This document shows, piece after piece, positions 16,293-23,944 of a stretch of 64,000 nucleotides of DNA; the first letter of the stretch is position 1; each line of letters opens with the position of its first letter. The notes under the pieces were generated by a model. It had not been told where the DNA came from. It searched no databases and saw only the letters and a list, made by a program, of their open reading frames with translations. This stretch comes from an uncultured Endomicrobiia bacterium (GTDB lineage: Bacteria; Elusimicrobiota; Endomicrobiia; DTEH01), in assembly GCA_937936785.1 (NCBI GenBank), contig CALDDQ010000010.1, forward strand, positions 1 through 64,000, written 5' to 3'. The position numbers were made by a program, and so were the translations under genes.

Positions 16293-17458
16293 TGATAATA
16301 ATAAATAATGTAATACTTATTTTATTAATCATCCTTGGACAAGTTTTTGGCCAAACACAACCTACTATTTTAAACACTGCATATGAATTGATACAAACTA
16401 ACCCTCAAGAAAGTATTATTCTTTTTAATAAATATTTAGAATCTGACCCGGAAAATATTAATGTTTTGAAAGATAAAGCATACCTTTTACTTAAAATAGG
16501 TAGAAAAAAAGATGCAGTAGAAACTTTTGAACAGATTTTAAAACTTTCTTCTCAAGAAGAAAAGGTCGTTTTACAATTGGGTTATCTTTATGATGAAATT
16601 GGGAAAAAACATTTAGCATATAAAATATTTAAAAATTTAGAAAACAGCAAAGATGAAAACATTTCTACTAATGCAAAAAATGCTATAAAATATTTGTATC
16701 CTTGGAGATTTTTTAAATTTGGTTTCTTCATAGAATCAGATACTGAAACTTTTGCTACAGAATTTCGTAATATGAACATTTTCTATACCAGATTTTTAAC
16801 TGCACTACGATTAACACCAAAAAATTCTACCGATATATATTTTAACTTCCGTTATTTTAATCAGTCTGGTATAGACTCGGGTTTCATGCCACCTTCTTTT
16901 AATGACACTATATCAATATTTGCTTTTGGTATAAGAAAATGGTTTTCGGAAAAAATTGGTATTGTAGGATATACTGAAGTTGGCATTAGAAATAACGACT
17001 TAATTAGCAACTACAAAGAAGATTTTAGTTGTGGCATCGCTATTTATAATGAATGGAAAGATATAGATTTATCTAAAAAATCTTATAAACTTAGATTATT
17101 TTCTTTTTTACGAGAAGCAAATTTATATGCTGATATAGGGTATTTTTCCCGAGCAGAAAATGATATTATTACATATTTTAGATATAACGAATTTATGAAT
17201 TTATTTTTTTATAAAAATACTGTGTTAGACATCTATGGTTCTGTTATTGCTGCTTATGATAAAAATGGTTTTTATTATTATAGATACTCAGAAGGTTGTA
17301 TTGGTATAAGAATTTTACCTTATAAAAAGTATAAACTCACATTTTTTGCTGAACTTACCAAAAAATATTTCTTAGACACAGAAAAAATTGATCTATCATC
17401 TATACCTAATAATTACAATGACAAAAAAATTGGATTAAGAACATTTTTTAGTTTCTAA
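16292..17458 (+). CDS. TPR plus outer-membrane beta-barrel protein, NfrA-like
   Basis: 388 residues: a signal peptide (1 to about 20, ending VFGQ), two to three TPR repeats (about 25-130; PENINVLKDKAYLLLKIGR and KVVLQLGYLYDEIGKKHLA are typical), then about 250 residues of alternating aromatic strands ending LRTFFSF, as in outer-membrane barrels and the NfrA C-terminal domain. NfrA/PgaA-type proteins export the polymer made by the partner glycosyltransferase. Translational coupling (TAATG) to the NfrB-like gene supports one envelope-spanning machine. It is much shorter than E. coli NfrA, so the TPR region is reduced. The 3' end overlaps the convergent GNAT gene by 11 bases. Confidence 0.75.
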   Translation: MIIINNVILILLIILGQVFGQTQPTILNTAYELIQTNPQESIILFNKYLESDPENINVLKDKAYLLLKIGRKKDAVETFEQILKLSSQEEKVVLQLGYLYDEIGKKHLAYKIFKNLENSKDENISTNAKNAIKYLYPWRFFKFGFFIESDTETFATEFRNMNIFYTRFLTALRLTPKNSTDIYFNFRYFNQSGIDSGFMPPSFNDTISIFAFGIRKWFSEKIGIVGYTEVGIRNNDLISNYKEDFSCGIAIYNEWKDIDLSKKSYKLRLFSFLREANLYADIGYFSRAENDIITYFRYNEFMNLFFYKNTVLDIYGSVIAAYDKNGFYYYRYSEGCIGIRILPYKKYKLTFFAELTKKYFLDTEKIDLSSIPNNYNDKKIGLRTFFSF

Positions 17459-18047
17459 TACTTTTTATCATAACAAAACAATTGTTAAATCCATATTCTC
17501 CATCATAATATTTAGATAAAAAGTTAGATTCTATAAAACTTTTCAACACCTTGTCTTTATCATCATTTGATACTTCTTGAAAACCAACTTTTTTGTATGC
17601 TTTTATTGCACCAAAATTTTTTACTGAAGGACGAATTAAAAATTGTGTTATTGAATATTCTCTATTTAAATAATTTACCACTTTTTCAATCGCTTTTGAC
17701 CCAAAACCCTTTTTTATAAACTTTCTACTGTTTAACCAAATACTTAACTCTGCACAACCTTGTTTTAAATAAAACATTTTATAAACTACACAACCTATCT
17801 CAACACCATTATTTTCTATTATCATTATAGATGCTTTATTTCTACCTTCTTCTAAGAAATAATAATCTTGAAACTCTACCAAAAATTCTTCCCAAGTAGG
17901 AACCAAACATTCAGGAAAATTTGGTTCACCTAAATGTAATGATGTAGTATCAGATAAACATAACCATTCATATATTTTCTTCTTTTCTTCAATTCTTGAA
18001 TGCCTGATTTTTACATCAGAATTTTCTTTAAAATATAAATAACTCAT
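17448..18047 (-). CDS. GNAT-family N-acetyltransferase
   Basis: About 199 residues with the GNAT fold: the cofactor-binding loop KKGFGSKAIEKVVNYL and the terminal motif FLIRPSVKNFGAIKAYKKVGFQEV, resembling the aminoglycoside 6'-acetyltransferase/RimJ branch. The substrate cannot be predicted, so antibiotic resistance should not be assumed. The start is uncertain: an ATG at 18047 or an upstream in-frame TTG at 18074; neither has a good ribosome-binding site, and the conserved domain begins after both. It is convergent with the NfrA-like gene and overlaps its 3' end. Confidence 0.8.
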   Translation of the reverse strand: MSYLYFKENSDVKIRHSRIEEKKKIYEWLCLSDTTSLHLGEPNFPECLVPTWEEFLVEFQDYYFLEEGRNKASIMIIENNGVEIGCVVYKMFYLKQGCAELSIWLNSRKFIKKGFGSKAIEKVVNYLNREYSITQFLIRPSVKNFGAIKAYKKVGFQEVSNDDKDKVLKSFIESNFLSKYYDGEYGFNNCFVMIKSIRN

Positions 18048-18074
18048 TAAAGTTAAACTAATTTGTATGTCCAA

Positions 18075-18425
18075 AAAATATTTTTTATCATTAATAATTT
18101 TAACTTTATTAAAAAAATTTTGTAGTTTAATATAAATTCACAATTAAGCATAACTTATCTTTTATCAAAATGTAACCTATGTAAAATTACTCTAAGGCAT
18201 AAATCGTTATTTTTGTGATTTTTTATAATTTTTTAGTTCCTATTTCAATAAAATATTATAACAGAATTTCATTACAAATATTAGATAATTATATCATCAA
18301 AAAAATTTTTTTTTATTAAATTACAACTTAAATTTTTTCAAAAGAGAGATTTTCTTATGGCAAGTTATACTAAAAAAATTTATAAAGTAATATAATAGAA
18401 AAAGTTATAACTTACTATAAAATAA
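18075..18425. other. AT-rich intergenic stretch, nothing recognised
   Basis: About 350 bases of AT-rich spacer between the GNAT gene and a terminator hairpin. On the minus strand TTGATA followed 16 bases later by TAATTG (upstream of the GNAT gene) might act as its promoter. A 12-codon ATG frame near 18357 is too short to support. No RNA gene was recognised. Confidence 0.5.
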
Positions 18426-18459
18426 GATAGGAAGGCAGTTTAACAACTACCTTCCTATC
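18426..18459 (-). terminator. Rho-independent terminator of the outer-membrane protein gene
   Basis: Fifteen-base arms GATAGGAAGGCAGTT and AACTACCTTCCTATC pair with one C-A mismatch around a four-base loop, ten bases past the stop of the 18470-19189 gene. Read on the minus strand the hairpin is followed by a T-rich run. It is the clearest terminator in the window. Confidence 0.85.
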
Positions 18460-18469
18460 CAAAAAACAA

Positions 18470-19189
18470 CTAAAATTTATATTTTAAACTCAGTGCATAA
18501 ACAAATCCACTATAATCAATTGCAATTTTATCTCCATCAAAAGTTTCAACTGCATTACCATCACTATCTTTTATTTCACCAACTTTTGCTAAGTTATACC
18601 CTAAAATTAACCCTAAAGATAATCTTTGAGATAGTTCAATCTCATTATAATCAGTAATAGAAAAAGTTATTGCTGAACCTTTATATGTATCCTCTTGATA
18701 AACAATTAATGAAGCATCCGCTGTCCCAATAAAAACACCTGTTTTTGCTGCAACTGATGCCATACCATAACCAACAAAAGCTCCTATACTATTTTTATAT
18801 TTTCCATATTCAATCCATGGAAATTTTATTCCTATTTCTATTGAATTTAAAGAAGGAACAAATTCACCACCAATCCCTATTGAATAAATATTGTCATCTT
18901 CTCCTTCAAAATTCCCTTCTCCAAGAAACTTTCCCTTATTACCATAAATTGAAGAAATTCTAAAAACAGGAGATAATTTAGAATTTTCGCCAATAGCAAA
19001 TTCTAACGCACCTTGTCCACCTGAAGTAATCTGTTCAGATTCTAAATTTCCATATTCTTCAAACACAGCATTAATCTCGCTCATTGAAAGAGAATTCATA
19101 CCACCCCATAAAGTAAGAGAATATTTTTCTGAATAAGATAATGCTGCTAAAAAAGTTATCACTAATATTAATATTCCTTTTTTTATCAT
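18470..19189 (-). CDS. Exported protein, predicted outer-membrane beta-barrel
   Basis: About 239 residues, function not recognised. It has a signal peptide (to about residue 20, ALSYS) and a body of alternating-polarity strands rich in Gly, Ser and aromatic residues (SIGIGGEFVPS, GAFVGYGMASVAA), ending in LSLKYKF with the terminal phenylalanine typical of outer-membrane barrels. The ATG at 19189 follows AAGGAGG by six bases; a GTG six bases upstream abuts that site. It has its own promoter about 160 bases upstream, overlapped by a 38-bp palindrome, and its own terminator, so it is a single-gene unit probably controlled by the divergent XRE regulator. Confidence 0.75.
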   Translation of the reverse strand: MIKKGILILVITFLAALSYSEKYSLTLWGGMNSLSMSEINAVFEEYGNLESEQITSGGQGALEFAIGENSKLSPVFRISSIYGNKGKFLGEGNFEGEDDNIYSIGIGGEFVPSLNSIEIGIKFPWIEYGKYKNSIGAFVGYGMASVAAKTGVFIGTADASLIVYQEDTYKGSAITFSITDYNEIELSQRLSLGLILGYNLAKVGEIKDSDGNAVETFDGDKIAIDYSGFVYALSLKYKF

Positions 19190-19348
19190 AGACACCCTCC
19201 TTGTATATTTTTTTGTTCCTATTCTCCATTTTAATTTTTAACCTTATTTGTCACCTCCTTTTTTATTAGTTTTGGAGAATTTAGAAACTTTTTTTACTAG
19301 TTTTTCTTGATAACAAAAAAGATAGCAAAAAATTTATTTATTTTGTTA

Positions 19349-19377
19349 ATTTTATAAAACTATATACTAAAAGTCAA
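19349..19377 (-). promoter_or_regulatory. Promoter of the outer-membrane protein gene
   Basis: Minus strand TTGACT (19377-19372), 17 bases, TAAAAT (19354-19349). The -35 box lies inside the palindrome at 19362-19399. Transcription would begin near 19342, giving an unusually long leader of about 150 bases that contains an orphan perfect Shine-Dalgarno at 19251-19260. Confidence 0.6.
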
Positions 19378-19399
19378 TATATATTGAATTTTAGTATAT
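19362..19399. promoter_or_regulatory. 38-bp near-perfect palindrome, likely XRE operator
   Basis: The arms 19362-19380 and 19381-19399 are reverse complements at 18 of 19 positions, read from ATATACTAAAA on the outside to CAATAT at the centre. A further half-site, ATATACTGAAAA, lies at 19423-19434 towards the XRE gene. It covers the -35 box of the outer-membrane protein promoter and lies 59 bases before the XRE start. The placement suggests repression of both by the XRE protein; binding is inferred. Confidence 0.7.
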
Positions 19400-19457
19400 T
19401 GCACGGAAAGTTATTTGTTTATATATACTGAAAATAGATTATTTTTTACAATAAATT

Positions 19458-19811
19458 ATGGATATAAAAAAAATCATCGCTTCACGAATTAAAGAATTTC
19501 GTAAAAAACGCAATATGACCCAAGAACAATTAGCCGAAACTGCTAATTTGCACGTGACTTTTATTGCACATATTGAAAGTGGAAAAAAAGCATGTAGTAT
19601 AAAATCATTACAAAGGATTGCTTCTGCACTAAAAATTCCAGTTTTTGTTTTGTTACAAAAAACTGATTCAAATACAAAAATAAAGTATGATACTTATACA
19701 GAAAAATTATTGTCTTTTGTAAAAGATAAAAGTGACTCTGATAAAGAACTGCTAATTAACATCGCCAATTCTATCTATGCACGTGATAAGAAAATATATA
19801 AAAAATTATAA
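19458..19811 (+). CDS. XRE-family transcriptional regulator
   Basis: 117 residues. The N-terminal 65 residues are a Cro/CI-type helix-turn-helix: RIKEFRKKRNMTQEQLAETANLH, with the second helix and the recognition segment VTFIAHIESGKK, then SLQRIASALKIPVFVLL. The remaining 50 residues are charged and helical, possibly a dimerisation tail. It is a single gene, divergent from an outer-membrane protein gene; between them lies a 38-bp palindrome and an additional half-site, so autoregulation and control of that neighbour are likely. Nothing nearby suggests a toxin-antitoxin or phage context. Confidence 0.88.
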   Translation: MDIKKIIASRIKEFRKKRNMTQEQLAETANLHVTFIAHIESGKKACSIKSLQRIASALKIPVFVLLQKTDSNTKIKYDTYTEKLLSFVKDKSDSDKELLINIANSIYARDKKIYKKL

Positions 19812-20063
19812 CTACAATTATTATTTTTAAATCATCTTTATCTACTAATATAACTTAAAACATTTTCATAAAATTAAGTATATAATTTATTACAAAAGAA
19901 AATTATTTTTTATATTATTATGAAAAATTTCATTTGTAGTGAGAAAAAATTTAATTATATTTTTAAAATATAAAAATTTATGTTCTAAAATATTATATTA
20001 AGCAAAAACTCTTTTTCTATATCTTTATTTATTATAAACTTCTAAAATCGTTGTTAAAAAAAC

Positions 20064-21098
20064 TTAACATCCTAATTGCCCACAACCAGCATTTATATCT
20101 TTGCCTTGTGGAAGTCGAATAAATGTTAAAAAACCATTCTTTTTTAGATATTCCTGAAACTCTAAAATTTTTTCTTGTTTTGGTTTAACAAACTTTTTTT
20201 CATAAGTATCATTGTATGGTATTAGATTAACCTTAACTTTTTTCTTATCAGGGTAGATTTTATTAAACATATTTACTAATTCACTAGCAAAATTTATAGA
20301 ATCATTAACATTTTTCAAAATCATATATTCTATCGTTAGGTCCGAATCATTTTGAGTAGTATAAAATAAACCAGATTTCAAAATTTCTTCTATTTTATAA
20401 CTAATTCTTGTCGGGACAATCATTTTTCTAACAATATCATTTGAAGCATGTAAAGATATTGCTAATCTTATACCTAATCTTTCCAAAGATAAATCATAAA
20501 TCTTTTTCACAAGTCCTATTGTAGAAACTGTAATATGTTTTCTTCCAATAGCAAACATTTTTGGATTTATAAACTTTTTTATTGCTAAAATTACATTTTC
20601 ATAATTTAACAAAGGTTCACCCATGCCCATAAACAATATTCCATTAACTTTTTTTCCTGTAATATTTTCTACTTTAATAACTTGTTCTAAAATTTCTCCC
20701 TGAGATAAGTTTCGTTCAAATTCTACTTTACCAGAATTACAAAAACAACATCCTATACCACAACCAACTTGTGTAGAAATACAGACTATATTTTTATCTT
20801 TTTTTGGTAAGAATACTGTTGGTATTACTTTTTCATCTATAGTTTTAAACTTAAATTTTATTGTTCCATCTTTTTTAGAAACTTCTTTTGAATATAGTTT
20901 TAATCCTGATAAAATATATTTATCTGCCAAAACTTCTCTAAATCTTTTTGATAAATTACTAAATTGTAAAAAATCTTCAACTTTTTTTTTGTATACCCAG
21001 TCAATAACCTGTTCTGCACAAAACTTTTTTTCTCCATTCTTTATCACTAAATCATAAATATCTTTTTCTTCTAAATCTAAAAAATATTTTTTTCTCAT
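20064..21098 (-). CDS. rlmN: 23S rRNA/tRNA adenine-C2 methyltransferase RlmN
   Basis: 344 residues, a radical-SAM enzyme methylating A2503 of 23S rRNA and A37 of certain tRNAs. The cluster motif is Cys113-X3-Cys117-X2-Cys120 (CGIGCCFC), Cys118 being an extra Cys within it; GILFMGMGEPLLNY is the SAM-binding segment, ISLHASND a family marker, and the catalytic C-terminal cysteine lies in INAGCGQLGC. It is followed within three bases upstream by the EamA transporter gene, and 250 bases of AT-rich sequence without recognised features separate its end from the XRE gene. Confidence 0.94.
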   Translation of the reverse strand: MRKKYFLDLEEKDIYDLVIKNGEKKFCAEQVIDWVYKKKVEDFLQFSNLSKRFREVLADKYILSGLKLYSKEVSKKDGTIKFKFKTIDEKVIPTVFLPKKDKNIVCISTQVGCGIGCCFCNSGKVEFERNLSQGEILEQVIKVENITGKKVNGILFMGMGEPLLNYENVILAIKKFINPKMFAIGRKHITVSTIGLVKKIYDLSLERLGIRLAISLHASNDIVRKMIVPTRISYKIEEILKSGLFYTTQNDSDLTIEYMILKNVNDSINFASELVNMFNKIYPDKKKVKVNLIPYNDTYEKKFVKPKQEKILEFQEYLKKNGFLTFIRLPQGKDINAGCGQLGC

Positions 21099-21101
21099 TA
21101 T

Positions 21102-21959
21102 TTATTCCAAATTTTCTTTATTAAACTGTTTATAAGTTATTAAAAGTATCCCTGAAACAAGAACTAAAATTCCACCTAAAACAATGTTTAATGAAACTTT
21201 TTCTTTAAAAAATATTATTCCCAAAATTGTTGCACAAGGAACTTCCCAGTAAGTTAATATTGAATAATGGCTTACTTTCAACCTTTTAAGTGAATAAAAA
21301 AATAATATAAAAGCTATTGTTCCTACTAAAATACCATATAAAATTCCTAAAAAAGTTTGTGTAATCGTTGGAATAGGCCTGTTTATAAATATAAACGGAA
21401 AAAAAATTATTGCTCCCAAAATGTTTTGATAAAAAACTGTCTCTGTTCTACTATAATTTGAAGACTCTTTTTTAAAAATTATTGTGGTTAATGAAAATAC
21501 TATTGAAGAAACTAACATTACAAACATCCCTAAAAAATCTTTGTTTTCAAAACTTATGTTTTTATTAATACAAACTATTACTATCCCAACAAAAGATGTT
21601 AAGATAAGCAAAAAAATTTTTTTGTCCAGTTTTTCTTTCAAAAAAATTATTCCAAAAATAGTTGCAAATATCGGCCATGTGAACAAAATTATTATTCCAT
21701 TGCCAATTGATGTATATTTAAATGCCATAATATAAAACCAAATTCTTACTGCATTTAACAAAGAAGAAAATAACATTATTTTATAATTATTATGAAAAAA
21801 ATTTATTTTCTTATGTATTAAATAAATAAAAATAATCACTGTTGGAACAACTAACCTAAAAAATGTCATTGTTGTAGAAGGTAAGTCTGCTATTTTTATC
21901 AAAACACCGCTTGTTGCTGCTAAAGTTGATGCAAGTAATATTGATAAATAAGGGTCCAT
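21102..21959 (-). CDS. EamA-family (DMT) transporter
   Basis: 285 residues arranged as two EamA repeats of five helices each, ten in total, with the usual TIFGIIFLKEKLD and TILGIIFFKEKVSL repeat-end motifs in both halves. Members of the drug/metabolite transporter superfamily export amino acids, nucleotides or drugs; this one cannot be assigned a substrate. It shares a transcript with rlmN (three-base gap) and lies 31 bases downstream of tRNA-Ser. Confidence 0.88.
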   Translation of the reverse strand: MDPYLSILLASTLAATSGVLIKIADLPSTTMTFFRLVVPTVIIFIYLIHKKINFFHNNYKIMLFSSLLNAVRIWFYIMAFKYTSIGNGIIILFTWPIFATIFGIIFLKEKLDKKIFLLILTSFVGIVIVCINKNISFENKDFLGMFVMLVSSIVFSLTTIIFKKESSNYSRTETVFYQNILGAIIFFPFIFINRPIPTITQTFLGILYGILVGTIAFILFFYSLKRLKVSHYSILTYWEVPCATILGIIFFKEKVSLNIVLGGILVLVSGILLITYKQFNKENLE

Positions 21960-21990
21960 TATTTTTTATATATTTTATAAAATAAAAAAA

Positions 21991-22077
21991 CGGAGAGAGT
22001 GGGATTTGAACCCACGGTGAGGTTACCCCCACACAGCTTCTCCAGAGCTGCGCCTTAAACCACTCGGCCATCTCTCC
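21991..22077 (-). tRNA. tRNA-Ser (GGA)
   Basis: 87-base type II tRNA on the minus strand. The acceptor stem GGAGAGA pairs with TCTCTCC, the anticodon stem CAGCT/AGCTG encloses CTGGAGA, giving anticodon GGA, a long variable arm (GGGGGTAACCTC) marks serine, and the T loop reads TTCAAAT. The discriminator is G and CCA is not encoded. It lies between rdgB and the EamA gene in the same orientation. Confidence 0.95.
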
Positions 22078-22087
22078 ATATTATGTT

Positions 22088-22708
22088 TTAATTTAAATTC
22101 TTTATTAACTTAACAATTTGTTTTATAGCAAGAAATCTATGGCTTAACAAATTTTTTTCCTCTGACGAAATCTCAGCAAAAGTTTTTTGTTTTTCTGGAA
22201 AATAAAAAACAGGATCGTATCCGAAACCTTTACTACCGGAAGGATTTATTGAAATGTATCCTTTGATAACACCTTTTCTGGTATAACACTTATTTTTTTT
22301 AGGATCATACAATGCTGATAAACATATAAACTCTGCTTTCCGTTTTTCCCATTCAACACCATCTAATTCTTTTATCAACTTTTTACAATTATCTTCGTAG
22401 GTTGCAGTATGTTTTTTTGCATTTTTATCAGCATAACGAGCAGAATAAATTCCTGGTGCACCATTCAAGTATTCTACAAATAATCCAGTATCTTCTGATA
22501 ACGCAGGTAATCCAGTATAATTACCTACAACTTTCGCTTTTTTTATTGCATTGTCTTTTAAAGTTTTGCCATCTTCTTCAACTTCAGGAACGTTAGCAAA
22601 ATCTGATATTGTTAAAAGTTCTACATCTTTCAAATCTAAAATTTTAAATATATTTTTGATTTCTTTAATTTTATCTTTATTTCGTGTTGCTAAAACTATT
22701 TTTTTCAT
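22088..22708 (-). CDS. rdgB: XTP/dITP diphosphatase (RdgB/HAM1)
   Basis: 206 residues. The house-cleaning pyrophosphatase hydrolyses dITP and XTP to monophosphates. Family motifs are VLATRNKDKIKEI at the start, ALSEDTGLFVEYLNGAPGIYSARYA in the middle, GSKGFGYDPVFYFPE and the terminal SSEEKNLLSHRFLAIKQI. It follows RNase PH by 24 bases, a pairing common in bacteria, and precedes tRNA-Ser. Confidence 0.94.
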   Translation of the reverse strand: MKKIVLATRNKDKIKEIKNIFKILDLKDVELLTISDFANVPEVEEDGKTLKDNAIKKAKVVGNYTGLPALSEDTGLFVEYLNGAPGIYSARYADKNAKKHTATYEDNCKKLIKELDGVEWEKRKAEFICLSALYDPKKNKCYTRKGVIKGYISINPSGSKGFGYDPVFYFPEKQKTFAEISSEEKNLLSHRFLAIKQIVKLIKNLN

Positions 22709-22732
22709 GTCACTATATTTTCACAACTTGTC

Positions 22733-23416
22733 CTATTTTTTTAATAATAAACTTTTTTCTAATTTTATTATATTTAAAATTTCTTTTTCTGCCAATAAAA
22801 TTAAGTTGTTTAACACATTTTTAGAATATAATTTTTTTTCTGCTGTATATTGTAACTCTATTAATTCTTTATTTTCTGTCATTACTACTGTAGCATCAAC
22901 TTCTGCATTGTTATCTTGTTCTTTACATAAATCTACTATTTTTTTACCATCAACAATACCTACTGAAATACTCGCAATAAAATTTTTTATTGGCATTTTT
23001 TCTATAACTTTATTTTTTACTAACTTTTTGCATGCATCATACATTGCAACAAATGCACCATTAATTGCTGCAGTTCGTGTTCCACCATCTGCCTGTAAAA
23101 CATCGCAGTCAACAATAATAGTGTTTGTCCCAAGTTGTTCTAAATCAACTGCTGCTCGTAACGAACGTCCTATAATACGCGAAATTTCTTTAGTCCGCCC
23201 ACTGTTTAACTGTTGTTTTCTAGAATTTCGTTTATCTCCAGATTGAGGTAACATAAAATATTCTCCACTAACCCAACCAATTGTAGTGCCTATTAAATGT
23301 GGTGGTTGTCCTGGTTGTAATGTCGCACTACACAAAACTTTTGTATTACCTAAACAAAACAAACATGACCCTAAAGTAAACTTGTTATACCCTCGTACAA
23401 TTTTTATCTTTCTCAT
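22733..23416 (-). CDS. rph: Ribonuclease PH with shortened N-terminus
   Basis: 227 residues. This phosphorolytic 3'-5' exonuclease trims tRNA precursors. Core motifs are present: GNTKVLCSATL, GWVSGEYFMLPQSGDKR, the phosphate-site GRTKEISRIIGRSLRAAVDL and DCDVLQADGGTRTAAING. Compared with typical RNase PH (about 240 residues, starting R-x-DGR) roughly the first ten residues, including the DGR motif, are absent; an in-frame TAA lies two codons before the ATG, so the shortening is real in this sequence. Catalytic residues remain. Confidence 0.9.
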   Translation of the reverse strand: MRKIKIVRGYNKFTLGSCLFCLGNTKVLCSATLQPGQPPHLIGTTIGWVSGEYFMLPQSGDKRNSRKQQLNSGRTKEISRIIGRSLRAAVDLEQLGTNTIIVDCDVLQADGGTRTAAINGAFVAMYDACKKLVKNKVIEKMPIKNFIASISVGIVDGKKIVDLCKEQDNNAEVDATVVMTENKELIELQYTAEKKLYSKNVLNNLILLAEKEILNIIKLEKSLLLKK

Positions 23417-23452
23417 TATTTATATAGTTATAACATTCTTTTCGTTAAAATT

Positions 23453-23911
23453 TTATCTAAAACAATCCTTTATTTTTAACTCATATTTTCCAGAACTAAT
23501 ATCAAAACTTTTTATTGCCAACTTTTTTAGTGGTTTTTTGTTACACAGTATCTCCAATTCTTGAAAAACTTTTTTATCTCCACTACCTCCCATAGTACAA
23601 AAAAATGTTACTTGATTAAATTGATCATAATAGTTCTTTACAAACGTTCTTATAGCAGGTGTAATATTGCCAGCCCAAACTGGTGTTCCTATTATAATAT
23701 TTTCATAAGATCTCAAATCTTTACTAATAGGTTTTATTTCAGTTAATTTTTTTTTAAAAGCATCTCTTCCTGCATATAACCAACCAATTATACCTTTACG
23801 ATTCTTATAATCTAAAATTTCTTCCTTATCACAACTTAAAACTTCTGAAATTTTTTCAGCAACAACTTTTGTTCTTCCGCTACGAGAATAAAATATTACT
23901 ATACTTTTCAT
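23453..23911 (-). CDS. Flavodoxin-family protein
   Basis: 152 residues with the FMN phosphate loop IVIFYSRSGRTKVVAEKI and the later flavin loops GTPVWAGNITPAI and FCTMGGSGDKK. Such short flavodoxins are low-potential electron carriers or act as flavin reductases in anaerobes. It sits between valS and rph on the minus strand with small gaps; that position says nothing specific about its partner. Confidence 0.87.
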   Translation of the reverse strand: MKSIVIFYSRSGRTKVVAEKISEVLSCDKEEILDYKNRKGIIGWLYAGRDAFKKKLTEIKPISKDLRSYENIIIGTPVWAGNITPAIRTFVKNYYDQFNQVTFFCTMGGSGDKKVFQELEILCNKKPLKKLAIKSFDISSGKYELKIKDCFR

Positions 23912-23944
23912 ACTTAATTATATTATTCAAAAATTTATATATTT

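Noticed and set aside
18357..18395. 12-codon ATG frame in the gap before the terminator hairpin
   Set aside because: It is too short and unsupported; there is an AGAGAG upstream but no evidence of a peptide.
22551..23246. 231-codon plus-strand open frame
   Set aside because: It is antisense to rdgB and rph, both with clear family motifs, and its serine/phenylalanine-rich composition reflects the reverse strand of AT-rich genes.
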